From Ancylobacter gelatini (GTDB lineage Bacteria > Pseudomonadota > Alphaproteobacteria > Rhizobiales > Xanthobacteraceae), in the NCBI RefSeq assembly GCF_022601675.1, contig NZ_JAKVIL010000011.1, positions 117,924 through 181,923 on the forward strand: a stretch of DNA of 64,000 nucleotides, given 5' to 3'. This document shows positions 28,461 to 36,807 of the stretch, piece after piece. Position 1 is the stretch's first letter. The number at the start of each line of letters is the position of its first letter. A program made the translations under genes and the position numbers. The notes below the pieces were generated by a model. The model was not told the DNA's origin, made no database searches, and saw only the letters and a list, made by a program, of their open reading frames with translations.

Positions 28461-30361
28461 CGCGCGGCCTCCGCCACCGGCGCAGCCTCCACCGCCATCA
28501 GCACCAGCTCGGCGAGATCGTGCACCGCCGGGCGTTCGCCGGTGACGCCTTCCAGCATGGCCGAGCATTGCGGGCAGGCGACGGCCACGATCCCCGCGCC
28601 GGTCGCTTTCGCCTGTCCCATGCGGAGGTCGGGAATGCGGGCATCGCCCTCGATATCGCTCACCGGCGCGCCGCCGCCCCCGCCGCAGCACATGGAGCGC
28701 CGGCCCGAGCGTTCCATCTCGACGCGCGCGACCCCGAGCCGGTCCAGCAGCCGGCGCGGCGCGTCGATTTCGCCATTGTAGCGGCCGAGATAGCACGGGT
28801 CGTGATAGGTCACGCGGGCCTCGGCGAGCGCACCGACGGGAAGCCGCCCCGCCGCCACCAGCTCGTCGAGCAGCGCGCTGTGGTGGATCACCTCATAGTC
28901 GCCGCCGAAGGCGCGGTACTCGTTGCGCAGCGCGTGGAGCGCGTGCGGGTCGGCGGTGAGGATGCGCCCGAAGGAGCGGCGTGCCAGCGTCGCGACATTG
29001 GCGCGGGCGAGGCGCTGGAACCCGTCCTCGTCGCCGAGCCGGCGGGCGAGGTCGCCGCAATCGCGCTCCTCCTCGCCCAGCACCGCGAAATCGACGCCCG
29101 CGCGCTTCAGCAGCGCCACCAGCGCGCGCAGCGTGCGGCCGTGGCGCAGATCATAGGCACCCTCGCCGAGCCAGAGCAGGATATCGGCATGGCCGCCCTC
29201 GCGCAGGCGCGGCAGGTCGAGCCCCGCGGCGAAGTCAGTGCGGGCAGCTAGCGCGCGGCCGCCCGGCTCGTCGGCATAGCGCAGCTCGGCGAGCGGCCGG
29301 CCGGCCTTTTCGGGCAGGGCGCCGAGCTCCTGTGTCTGGAAGCGGCGCAGATCCATGATCGCGTCGACATGCTCGATCATCATCGGGCATTCCTCGACGC
29401 AGGCGCGGCAGGTGGTGCAGGACCACAGCGTGTCCGGGTGGATCATGGCGCCGGCCCCGACGATCGGCAGATCCGGCCCGCCGATCCCGGCGACGGGGCG
29501 GGCGTTCGGGTAGGGGCTGCCCGTGTAGGCCTTGTTGCTGGCGCCGGGCTGCATCGCGGTGGCGAGGTCCTGGATGAGCCGCTTGGGGTTGAGCGGCTGG
29601 CCGGCAGCGAAGGCTGGGCAGGCGGTCTCGCAGCGCCCGCACTGGATGCAGGCATCGAAGCCCAGCAGCCGGTTCCACGCGAAATCCGCTGGCGTCGCGA
29701 CCCCCAACCGGGGAGCGCCGAGATCCAGCGGCACCAGCGCGGTCTCGCTCACACCGTCGAAGCGCGCCGGCCGGGGATGGGCGGCGAGGTGCAGCGCGCC
29801 GGCAAAGGCGTGGCGCATCGGCCCGCGCCCGATCTGGAACGCGAGCCAGCCGCCTCCTGGCGCCGCCAGCACAAGGCCAATCCAGCCGAGCGGCGCCAGC
29901 GCGTGCCCGAGCGCGGCGTCCAGCGCGACCAGCAGCGCACCCGCGCCATAGGCGACCAGCGCGAAGGGCAGAAGCTGGAATTTTCCGCCCGAAAGCCGTG
30001 CCGGCTTGCGCGGGTAGCGCCGCCCCCCGACCAGGAGGCCGCCGGCCAGCGCGAGCGCGAAGAGGAGGGCGGTGGCCGCCCAGACGAGGCGTGACCCGGT
30101 CAATCCGGCCAGCAATGCGAGGCCCGAGCCGCCAAGCAGCCCGCCCGCCGCCAGCGCATGCATGCGTGCGGCAGAAGGATCGCGCCCGACGACATGGTGC
30201 ACGTCGACGAGATAGCGTTTCGGCACGGCGAGGAGGCCCGCCACCCAGTCGATCTTTGCCGGCTGTCCGGCGCGCCACAGCCGCGCGCGGCGGGCCGCCA
30301 GCGCGGCGGCGATGACCGACAGGCCCAGAATGACGAAAGCGAGGCCGGCGCCGACGCTCAT
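28457..30361 (-). CDS. dgcB: Iron-sulfur protein DgcB of dimethylglycine demethylation (DUF3483)
   Basis: A 634-residue protein. The N-terminal DUF3483-type region has several transmembrane helices (about residues 1-25, 63-100, 125-165). Two [4Fe-4S] motifs follow (CIQCGRCETACPAF and CTTCRACVEECPMM), then CCG-type heterodisulfide-reductase-like domains (CCGGGGGAP near the end). It passes electrons between DgcA, EtfAB and the membrane. It starts 123 bp after dgcA and overlaps etfA. Confidence 0.88.
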   Translation of the reverse strand: MSVGAGLAFVILGLSVIAAALAARRARLWRAGQPAKIDWVAGLLAVPKRYLVDVHHVVGRDPSAARMHALAAGGLLGGSGLALLAGLTGSRLVWAATALLFALALAGGLLVGGRRYPRKPARLSGGKFQLLPFALVAYGAGALLVALDAALGHALAPLGWIGLVLAAPGGGWLAFQIGRGPMRHAFAGALHLAAHPRPARFDGVSETALVPLDLGAPRLGVATPADFAWNRLLGFDACIQCGRCETACPAFAAGQPLNPKRLIQDLATAMQPGASNKAYTGSPYPNARPVAGIGGPDLPIVGAGAMIHPDTLWSCTTCRACVEECPMMIEHVDAIMDLRRFQTQELGALPEKAGRPLAELRYADEPGGRALAARTDFAAGLDLPRLREGGHADILLWLGEGAYDLRHGRTLRALVALLKRAGVDFAVLGEEERDCGDLARRLGDEDGFQRLARANVATLARRSFGRILTADPHALHALRNEYRAFGGDYEVIHHSALLDELVAAGRLPVGALAEARVTYHDPCYLGRYNGEIDAPRRLLDRLGVARVEMERSGRRSMCCGGGGGAPVSDIEGDARIPDLRMGQAKATGAGIVAVACPQCSAMLEGVTGERPAVHDLAELVLMAVEAAPVAEAAR

Positions 30362-30484
30362 CCCCGCCCCCCGGTTCCGCGGGCCCCGCGTCGAGCCCGG
30401 AGCCGGTCGTGGAGAGCCACGGCGACCCGATTTCTCGCGGGTGGGCGTTGCGCGGCGGGCGGCGGGGGAGGGGCGCCCATGGCC

Positions 30485-32524
30485 TCACAGGTCCTTGCAC
30501 AGGCGCAGGGAATCGTAGAGCGCGGCGTGGATGTTGCGCCCGGTCCAGGCGTCGCCGACGCGATAGAGCGCGAAGCCCTTCTGGCCGCTCCAGCGCTGCG
30601 GGAGGCCGGCGACCAGCGCGTCGAGGTCGGTCTCGCCATCGTTCACGGAAGCGCCGCGCAGCGCCTCGAACAGCGCGTTTACCGGCAGCGTGCCGTAATC
30701 GGCGACCACGCGGTCGACGACGCGCTCCTCCTCGGCCTCGGTCATGGTGTTGCGCAGCGCGGCGATCAGCCGGTTGCCCTCGGGGTAGACCTCGATCAGC
30801 TCCATGTTCGGGCTCATCACCACGCCGAGCTTGTAGAGCTCGCGCAGGTGCACCGGCTTGTTGGTGGTGCCGACCTCCTGCGCGATCTGCAAATCGTGCG
30901 TCGCCATCTCAACCAGGCAGCCGGCTTTCGCCAGCACCTCGGCGGTGGAGGCGGCGTTGTGGCCGCCGATCTCGTCATAGAGCAGCACCGCACCGGTGGG
31001 CTGGACGCGGCCGGCCAGAACGTCGGCGGTGGTGACGATATGCTCGTGCCCCTTGGCATGGCCGTGCTGTGGCAGGCCGCCGGTGGCAATGATCACCACC
31101 TCCGGCGCCTCGGCCAGAATGTCGGCCTCGCTCGCCTCGCGGCCGAGGCGGATATCGACGCCCTTCTTTTGCACCTGCGCGTAAAGCCAGCGCGGGATGC
31201 CGGAGAGCGCCTCGCGCCAGGTCGCCTTGGCGGCGATGTTGATCTGGCCGCCGACCGCCGTCTCCTTCTCGAACAGCACCACCTTGTGCCCGCGCTCGGC
31301 GCACACGCGCGCGGCCTCAAGCCCCGCCGGGCCGCCGCCGACCACCACCACCTTGCGGGCCTGCGCGGCGCGGGGGACGACGTGAGGCATGGTGGCCTCG
31401 CGGCCCGTCGCGGCGTTCTGCAGGCACAGCGCGTCGCCGCCGACATAGATGCGGTCGATGCAGTAGCCGGCGCCGACGCACTGGCGAATGTCGTCGTCGC
31501 GGCCCTCCATCAGCTTCTTCACGAGGTGCGGATCGGCGATATGGGCGCGGGTCATGGCGATCATGTCGACATGGCCCTCGGCGACCGCGCGGGCGCCGGT
31601 GGCGAGGTCGGTGACGCGCTGGGCGTGGAACACCGGCACCTCCACCTCGCGCTTGATCGCGCTGGGCAGGAACAGGAACGGCGCCACCGGGAACGACATG
31701 TTGGGCAGCGAGACGGCATGGCTCATCTCGTCGCGCGCCTGCCCGCCCATGATGTTGAGGAAATCGACCAGCCCGTCGCGGGCATAGGTGGCGGCGATTT
31801 CCACGCAGTCCTCATGGCTCAGACCGTCCGCGATCATCTCGTCGCCGGACATGCGGATGCCGATGACGTAATCGTCCCCCGCCGCCTCGCGCATGGCCTC
31901 CAGCACCTCGCGGCCGAAGCGCATGCGGTTCTCCAGCGAGCCACCATACTCGTCGCTGCGCTGGTTCACGCTCGGCGACCAGAACTGATCGACCAGATGG
32001 CCATGGGCGGCGGAAATCTCGCAGCCGTCGAGCCCGCCCTCCTTGCAGCGCCGCGCGGCCGCGGCGAAGGCGCGAACCACGCGGCGGATGTCGTGCTTGT
32101 CCATCTCGCGCGGAATGGTGCGCGAGGCCGGCTCGCGGCGGGCGGATGCGGAGAGGGTCGGGAACCAGTTCTCGGTGTCCCATTTGGTGCGTCGGCCCAT
32201 ATGGGTCAGCTGGATCATCAGCTTGGCGCCGTGGGCGTGCACGCGCTCGGCGAATTGCTGGAAATAGGGGATCACGCTGTCGTCGGCGACGGAGATCTGG
32301 TTCCACGGCGCCGCCGGGCTGTCGATGGCGACCGAGGAGGACCCGCCGAACATGGTCAGCCCGATGCCGCCCTTGGCCTTTTCCGCGTGATAGAGCTGGT
32401 AGCGCTCCTGCGGCTTGCCGTCCCGGCCATAGCCGGGGGCGTGCGAGGTCGACATCACCCGGTTGCGGATGGTGAGGCCCTTGATGGTCAAGGGCTTCAG
32501 CAAGGCCTCGGCATTGGCGATCAT
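30485..32524 (-). CDS. dgcA: Dimethylglycine dehydrogenase subunit DgcA (TMADH-like FMN oxidoreductase)
   Basis: A 679-residue protein of the trimethylamine dehydrogenase / old yellow enzyme group. The N-terminal FMN barrel shows GCEISAAHGHLVDQFWSPSVNQRSDEYGGSLENR; an Fe-S segment follows, then a C-terminal FAD/NAD domain (KVVVVGGGPAGLEAARVCAERGHKVVLFEKE). It removes a methyl group from dimethylglycine to give sarcosine. The Fe-S segment has cysteines at 349, 355 and 367 (C-x5-C-x11-C), one fewer than the usual C-x2-C-x3-C-x11-C. The neighbours dgcB and etfAB support the call. Confidence 0.9.
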   Translation of the reverse strand: MIANAEALLKPLTIKGLTIRNRVMSTSHAPGYGRDGKPQERYQLYHAEKAKGGIGLTMFGGSSSVAIDSPAAPWNQISVADDSVIPYFQQFAERVHAHGAKLMIQLTHMGRRTKWDTENWFPTLSASARREPASRTIPREMDKHDIRRVVRAFAAAARRCKEGGLDGCEISAAHGHLVDQFWSPSVNQRSDEYGGSLENRMRFGREVLEAMREAAGDDYVIGIRMSGDEMIADGLSHEDCVEIAATYARDGLVDFLNIMGGQARDEMSHAVSLPNMSFPVAPFLFLPSAIKREVEVPVFHAQRVTDLATGARAVAEGHVDMIAMTRAHIADPHLVKKLMEGRDDDIRQCVGAGYCIDRIYVGGDALCLQNAATGREATMPHVVPRAAQARKVVVVGGGPAGLEAARVCAERGHKVVLFEKETAVGGQINIAAKATWREALSGIPRWLYAQVQKKGVDIRLGREASEADILAEAPEVVIIATGGLPQHGHAKGHEHIVTTADVLAGRVQPTGAVLLYDEIGGHNAASTAEVLAKAGCLVEMATHDLQIAQEVGTTNKPVHLRELYKLGVVMSPNMELIEVYPEGNRLIAALRNTMTEAEEERVVDRVVADYGTLPVNALFEALRGASVNDGETDLDALVAGLPQRWSGQKGFALYRVGDAWTGRNIHAALYDSLRLCKDL

Positions 32525-32607
32525 GGTGGCCGCACGCGCTCCCTCGAACCGGAGGTTCCGGTCATGGTGGCACGATAGGTCGCGCGCGGCTATGCCGAAC
32601 AGAACGA

Positions 32608-32647
32608 TTGCGCCATCGGGCCGGTAGCGTTGCGACCCGCTTGCGCA
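32608..32647. promoter_or_regulatory. TTGCG repeats upstream of dgcA
   Basis: TTGCGCC at 32608, TTGCGAC at 32630 and TTGCGCA at 32641 are spaced by 22 and 11 bp, two and one helical turns, 84-123 bp before the dgcA start. The stretch TTGCGACCCGCTTGCG closely resembles the site upstream of gbcA. It is a candidate target of the AraC-type regulators nearby. Confidence 0.35.
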
Positions 32648-32654
32648 CCACGGC

Positions 32655-33479
32655 TCAGCGGCGCATGCGGCGCAGCAGATGGAGGATCAGCGAGGGCCCG
32701 GCCAGCACCAGGATCAGCACAGCCAGCGGCACCGAGAAGATGAAGCCGACATAGTTGAACCCCAGCGCGCCGACCACGCCGCCGCAGAAAAACAGCACGA
32801 GGAACATGGCGAGCAGCTTCAGCTTCTCGCGGTCGGCCAGCACCAGCGGCCCCCCGGTGGGGCGACGGCGGTGGTTCATGTAGAACAGCTTGCCGAGTTC
32901 GATTCCCATGTCGGTGACCACGCCGGTCATGTGGGTAGTGCGGATCTTGGCGCCGGACATCTTGGTCACGGTGGCGTTCTGCAGCCCCATGATGAAGCAC
33001 AGCACCGCGACGGCGAGAAACAGCGCGAGGCCGGAATGGCGGGCGTAGCCGCCCAGCGCGCCGAAGGCCAGAAGCAGGAAGGCTTCCAGCGTCAGCGGGA
33101 TGGCGTACTCGCTGCCGGCGTGATGCAGCCGCGCCCAGTTCACCAGAATCGCCGAACTCGCCGCGCCGAGGATGAACGGCAGAAGCCCGCCCAGTCCGGC
33201 CAACACCAGCCCGCTGGCGCCGAGCACGAGATTGTCGGCCATGGCCGAGACGATGCCGGACATGTGCGAGGTGTACTGCCCGACCGCCAGCAGGCCGCCG
33301 GCATTGGTGGCGCCGGCGACGAAGGTCATGGCGAGGCCGAGCCGGGCGTCGGCGAGCGGGGTGCGCTCGGAAGCCAGCATCCCGGCGGCCATGCCGGAAT
33401 AGCGCGCGGCAAAACCGGGCGGCAGCTCCCGGGCGGAACGCGCATCGCGGGGCGGCAGATCGGGAGGCGACACGTTCAT
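32655..33479 (-). CDS. DUF1275 (YoaK-family) membrane protein
   Basis: A 274-residue membrane protein with six hydrophobic segments. The DUF1275 hallmarks are LGLAMTFVAGATNAGGLLAVGQYTSHMSG at about residues 47-75 and GLQNATVTKMSGAKIRTTHMTGVVTDMGIELGK at about 155-190. Function is unknown. It lies between dgcA and a regulator on the same strand; 130 bp separate it from dgcA, so co-transcription is uncertain. Confidence 0.88.
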   Translation of the reverse strand: MNVSPPDLPPRDARSARELPPGFAARYSGMAAGMLASERTPLADARLGLAMTFVAGATNAGGLLAVGQYTSHMSGIVSAMADNLVLGASGLVLAGLGGLLPFILGAASSAILVNWARLHHAGSEYAIPLTLEAFLLLAFGALGGYARHSGLALFLAVAVLCFIMGLQNATVTKMSGAKIRTTHMTGVVTDMGIELGKLFYMNHRRRPTGGPLVLADREKLKLLAMFLVLFFCGGVVGALGFNYVGFIFSVPLAVLILVLAGPSLILHLLRRMRR

Positions 33480-33613
33480 TCGCGTGCAGCGCGGGGGTGA
33501 CCCGCCTCCATCAGGACATGGGGGCGAAGCGCCGGGGCGGCACTCCAGGCCTTTGCACGTAGTGGCTTAGCAAGCCGCGCGCCAGATGGGCAAGCCACGC
33601 ATTGGACGAAGGC

Positions 33614-34621
33614 TCACGCCGGTCGGCGCTCGCCGCTTGGCGGGTGGCCGAAGCGCCGGGCATAGACCGCCGAGAAGTGCGCGGCGGAAGCGAAGCCGCA
33701 GGCCAGCCCGACATCGGTAACCGACAGCGGCGAGAGCCGCAGCAATTCGCGCGCCCGCTCCAGCCGCAGGCCGAGGTGATAGGCGGCGGGCCCCATGCCG
33801 AGATCGCGGCGGAACAGGCGCTCCAGCTGGCGCGGCGAGACGTCGAGCCGGCGGGCGATGGCGGCGATGCCCGGCGGGCGTTCGATGGCCCCCTCCATCA
33901 GCTTCACCGCGCGGGCGAGCGTCGGGTCGGCGAGCACCGGGCGCGGCCGCGCCGCGGGCTTGGCCCGTCCCGCCCGCGCGCCGGCGCGGTCCAGGATGAA
34001 CTGTTCGGACACCTTGTCGGCCAGCACCTTGCCGCCATGTGCCTCGATCAGCGCCAGCATCATCTCCAGCGGCGCGATCCCTCCGGTGCAGGTGAGGCGG
34101 TCGCGGTCGATGGCATAGGCTTCCTCGACAAAGGTGACATGGGGGAACTCCTCGCGCACCGCCGCAAGGTTCTCCCAGTGCACGGCGCAGCGATGGAAAT
34201 CTAAGAGCCCGGCCTCCGCCAGCACGAAGCCGCCGGTGCACAGCGCCCCGAGCGCCGTGCCGCGCCGATTGAGCCGGCGCAGCGCGTCCTCGATCGCCGG
34301 GGTCGCGGCGTGGCGGATGTCGACGCCCCCGCAGACCAGCAGCAGGTCGAGCGGGCCGACTTCGGCGAGCGCGCGGGTCGGCGAGAGGGTGAGACCGTTG
34401 CTGGCGGAGGCGGGCCGGCCGTCAAGCGTCACCACATGCCACGAATAGATCGGGCTCTCCGAGACGTAATTGGCCATGCGCAGCGCTTCCAGCGCGTTGG
34501 CGCAGGCGATCATCGAATGGTTCGGCAAGGTCAGGAAGCCGATGCGCCGGAGCGATGCCAGATCGGACACGTAAAGCACCTCAGACAACACGGGATGCCG
34601 AGAAAAGGTAGGCCTGGACAT
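33614..34621 (-). CDS. AraC-family regulator with GATase-1-like domain (GlxA/GbdR/CdhR group), copy 1
   Basis: A 335-residue regulator. The N-terminal DJ-1/PfpI-like domain (RRIGFLTLPNHSMIACANALEALRMAN, later GALCTGGFVLAEAGLL) is followed by a C-terminal AraC helix-turn-helix pair (GIAAIARRLDVSPRQLERLFRRDLG, then SVTDVGLACGFASAAHFSAVYARRFG). In Pseudomonas such proteins (GbdR, CdhR) sense betaine, dimethylglycine or carnitine and activate gbcAB and dgcAB; its position suggests the same. ATG 34621 is preferred; ATG 34693 would add 24 residues. Confidence 0.88.
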   Translation of the reverse strand: MSRPTFSRHPVLSEVLYVSDLASLRRIGFLTLPNHSMIACANALEALRMANYVSESPIYSWHVVTLDGRPASASNGLTLSPTRALAEVGPLDLLLVCGGVDIRHAATPAIEDALRRLNRRGTALGALCTGGFVLAEAGLLDFHRCAVHWENLAAVREEFPHVTFVEEAYAIDRDRLTCTGGIAPLEMMLALIEAHGGKVLADKVSEQFILDRAGARAGRAKPAARPRPVLADPTLARAVKLMEGAIERPPGIAAIARRLDVSPRQLERLFRRDLGMGPAAYHLGLRLERARELLRLSPLSVTDVGLACGFASAAHFSAVYARRFGHPPSGERRPA

Positions 34622-34774
34622 GACCCGGCGCCAGCTACGCCTCAAGTCGAGGCGGAAACGAGCGGAAACAATTTGCTCAGAAATACCTGCCATTGGTCAT
34701 GGGTGTGCGCCAGTACCGCCGCAAAAAAGTCATGCCCGCCCCTGTCAATGAGGCCTCCGAACGAGGATTCCTTC

Positions 34775-35437
34775 ATGCGTATCCACCGCTCTTCGCTTCA
34801 ACGGTTCCATTCCTGGCGCGCGGGCCGTATTGCCCTGCCGCTCGGCTTCCTGGCCGTGCTGGCGGCCGGCTCGCATCTGGTCATGACATCCGGCGGAGAC
34901 GACACGGCCTCGGCGCCCATCCGCGTGGACGCCCGCTCCTATGACGGCGCCCGCCATGGCGGCGGCTACGCACTCGGCGCGCTCGACGAGAGCGGGCTGC
35001 GAAATCTCGCGCGGCCCATCGTCTCCCCCGAGGAGATCGCGCTGCCGGTGCTCGAGAAGCCCGACGCTCGCCCCGCGCCCAGACTGGTGCGGGCGATCGA
35101 GCCGTCGGCGGTGTACAAGCCGCAGGCCGCCCACGCCGCGGCGAATGGCGCCGAGCATTCCTCGACGCAACTGGTCGCCTATCCCTCCGGCGTCGAGCGC
35201 TTCGACCAGTGCAAGGGCCCGTGCGACACGCGCGATCCCATGCTGGCTCCGATTGCCTTTCCCGGCCCGCAGGCACAGGAAGAGGACGGTCTGCTCGACC
35301 GTACCATGATCGCCCCGGTGATTTCGGAAGCCCGCTCCATGATCGACCGCACGGTCGACGGCGCGGTCTCGGGAACCAGTGCCGCTTATGATGCGGTGAA
35401 GCAGACCGTCTCGGGCGCGCTCGACTTCATCCGCTGA
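34775..35437 (+). CDS. Hypothetical protein with single N-terminal membrane anchor
   Basis: A 220-residue protein not recognised. A GAGGATT ribosome binding site precedes ATG 34775. After a basic N-terminus (MRIHRSSLQRFHSWRAGR) there is one hydrophobic segment (about residues 20-38), then an extracytoplasmic Pro/Ala-rich region with a CKGPCDTRDPM motif and a C-terminal amphipathic stretch (MIDRTVDGAVSGTSAAYDAVKQ). It is the only plus-strand gene between the two regulators and faces gbcB (9-bp gap). No function is proposed. Confidence 0.7.
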   Translation: MRIHRSSLQRFHSWRAGRIALPLGFLAVLAAGSHLVMTSGGDDTASAPIRVDARSYDGARHGGGYALGALDESGLRNLARPIVSPEEIALPVLEKPDARPAPRLVRAIEPSAVYKPQAAHAAANGAEHSSTQLVAYPSGVERFDQCKGPCDTRDPMLAPIAFPGPQAQEEDGLLDRTMIAPVISEARSMIDRTVDGAVSGTSAAYDAVKQTVSGALDFIR

Positions 35438-35446
35438 GGGCTTCGC

Positions 35447-36604
35447 TCAGCGGTCGACCACGAGATCGCTGGTCGGCTTGGAGCAGCACAGCAGCGCCAT
35501 GCCGGCATCGATCTCGCGCTGGCGGATGCCGCCGCCATGCTTCATGTCGACCGTGCCTTCGAGCAGCTTCGACTTGCAGGTGCCGCACAGACCCTTGGCG
35601 CAGGAGGAGGGCAGCCGCACCCCGGCGCGCCGCGCCGCATCCAGCACGAACATGTCGGAGGGGCACTCGATGGTGCGCCCGCTCTTGGCGAAGGCGACCT
35701 TGTAAGTGACGATCGCCGGCGCGGCGATGTCCGCTGCCAACCCCTCGGCCGCCACCACCTCCGCCGCGACCTCGGGCTCGGCGCTGGCCAGTTCGGCGAA
35801 ATCGAAGCTTTCCTCATGGTGGCGCGCCATGTCGAAGCCGAAGGTCTTCAGCATCTCGCGCACCGCCGACATGAAGGGCGAGGGGCCGCAGACGAACACC
35901 TCGCGCTCGCGGAAATCCGGCGCGACATGGTTGAGGATGCCGGGATTGAGCCGGCCGCGAAATCCGTGCCACGGCTCGCGCGCGCTGTCGCTCTCGCAGA
36001 CCGGGGCGAAGCGGAAGGTCGCGGGCTGGTTGCGCGCCATCAGCTCCAGCTCGGCGCGGAAGATGATGTCGGCCGGCGCGCGCGCAGCATGCACGAACAC
36101 GATGTCGCGCGGCTCGGCGAGGTCGTGGAAGGTGCGCGCCATCGACATTAGCGGGGTGATGCCCGAGCCGCCCGACAGGAACAGATATTTCGGCGCGGTG
36201 GCGGGCCGTCCCTGCGAAAAGCAGGAGAAATCGCCCATCGGCCCGACCGCCCGCAGCACAGAGCCGGCCTTCACCGTGTCGTGCAGGAAGTTCGACACCG
36301 GCCCGCCCGGCACGCGCTTGACCGTGATGGAGATCGTGTGCGGGCGCGTCGGCGCGGAGGAGATCGTGTAGCAGCGATGGACGGTCTCACCCCCGATCTC
36401 CAGCTCCAGCGTCAGGAACTGGCCGGGCGCGTAGCGGAACAGGCAGGGCGTGCGCGGCGCCAGCACGAACGTCTTCACGTCGTGCGTCTCCTCGCGCACC
36501 TCGCGCACGATCAGCGCATCGTCGGCCTCCGGGTCCCAGTCGGGCAAAGCGGTGCCAAGGCGGAGCGCGGCGGGATCGGGCGAGGTGGAGGGTGAAGCGT
36601 CCAT
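35447..36604 (-). CDS. gbcB: Glycine betaine monooxygenase reductase GbcB
   Basis: A 385-residue reductase partner of the Rieske oxygenase GbcA. It contains a ferredoxin-NADP reductase-type FAD domain (RYAPGQFLTLEL, then HRCYTISSAP), an NAD domain (YLFLSGGSGITPLMSMAR, EVFVCGPSPFMSAVREML) and a C-terminal plant-type [2Fe-2S] ferredoxin with cysteines in SSCAKGLCGTCKSKLLEG and ALLCCSKP. ATG 36604 (MDASPS) gives a sensible start; a longer reading from 36718 covers the repeat region and is rejected. It lies 203 bp after gbcA. Confidence 0.92.
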   Translation of the reverse strand: MDASPSTSPDPAALRLGTALPDWDPEADDALIVREVREETHDVKTFVLAPRTPCLFRYAPGQFLTLELEIGGETVHRCYTISSAPTRPHTISITVKRVPGGPVSNFLHDTVKAGSVLRAVGPMGDFSCFSQGRPATAPKYLFLSGGSGITPLMSMARTFHDLAEPRDIVFVHAARAPADIIFRAELELMARNQPATFRFAPVCESDSAREPWHGFRGRLNPGILNHVAPDFREREVFVCGPSPFMSAVREMLKTFGFDMARHHEESFDFAELASAEPEVAAEVVAAEGLAADIAAPAIVTYKVAFAKSGRTIECPSDMFVLDAARRAGVRLPSSCAKGLCGTCKSKLLEGTVDMKHGGGIRQREIDAGMALLCCSKPTSDLVVDR

Positions 36605-36653
36605 GGGTCCGGTTCCGACAGGTGAGTGACTGTCCCGGCGGATCAGCCATGCT

Positions 36654-36676
36654 CCCTCTCCTGGTCGGGGAGAGGG
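36654..36676. repeat. Short hairpin between gbcA and gbcB
   Basis: The stem CCCTCTCC / GGAGAGGG with loop TGGTCGG resembles the hairpin between betA and etfB. Together with the adjacent palindromic element it fills the gbcA-gbcB gap, where it may attenuate or stabilise the transcript. Confidence 0.5.
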
Positions 36677-36700
36677 AAGTGAGGAGAAATCTACCCCGCG

Positions 36701-36788
36701 GTCATCCCGGACGGCCAAAGGCCGATCCGGGATCGCTTGGGAGGTGGCGAGCGATCCCGGCTCTCCGCTTCGCTGCGGCCGGGGTCAC
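36701..36788. repeat. Dispersed palindromic intergenic element, copy 2
   Basis: About 88 bp beginning GTCATCCCGG and ending CCGGGGTCAC, with GATCCGGGATCG and CGATCCCGGCTC inside. It matches the element at 21201-21287 over most of its length and has near-inverted ends (GTCATCCCGG versus GTGACCCCGG on the other strand). Confidence 0.75.
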
Positions 36789-36807
36789 GCCGTGACGCGA
36801 TCTGGCG

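Noticed and set aside
30158..32578. A plus-strand open frame of about 800 codons opposite dgcA
   Set aside because: It is an antisense shadow of the dgcA/dgcB codons in GC-rich DNA, rich in His, Ala, Gly and Asp with no family motif. The same applies to long antisense frames opposite ftsH, soxA, tolB and purA.
36605..36718. Upstream extension of gbcB into the hairpin/repeat region
   Set aside because: The added residues are encoded by the dispersed repeat and hairpin and do not resemble reductase N-termini.
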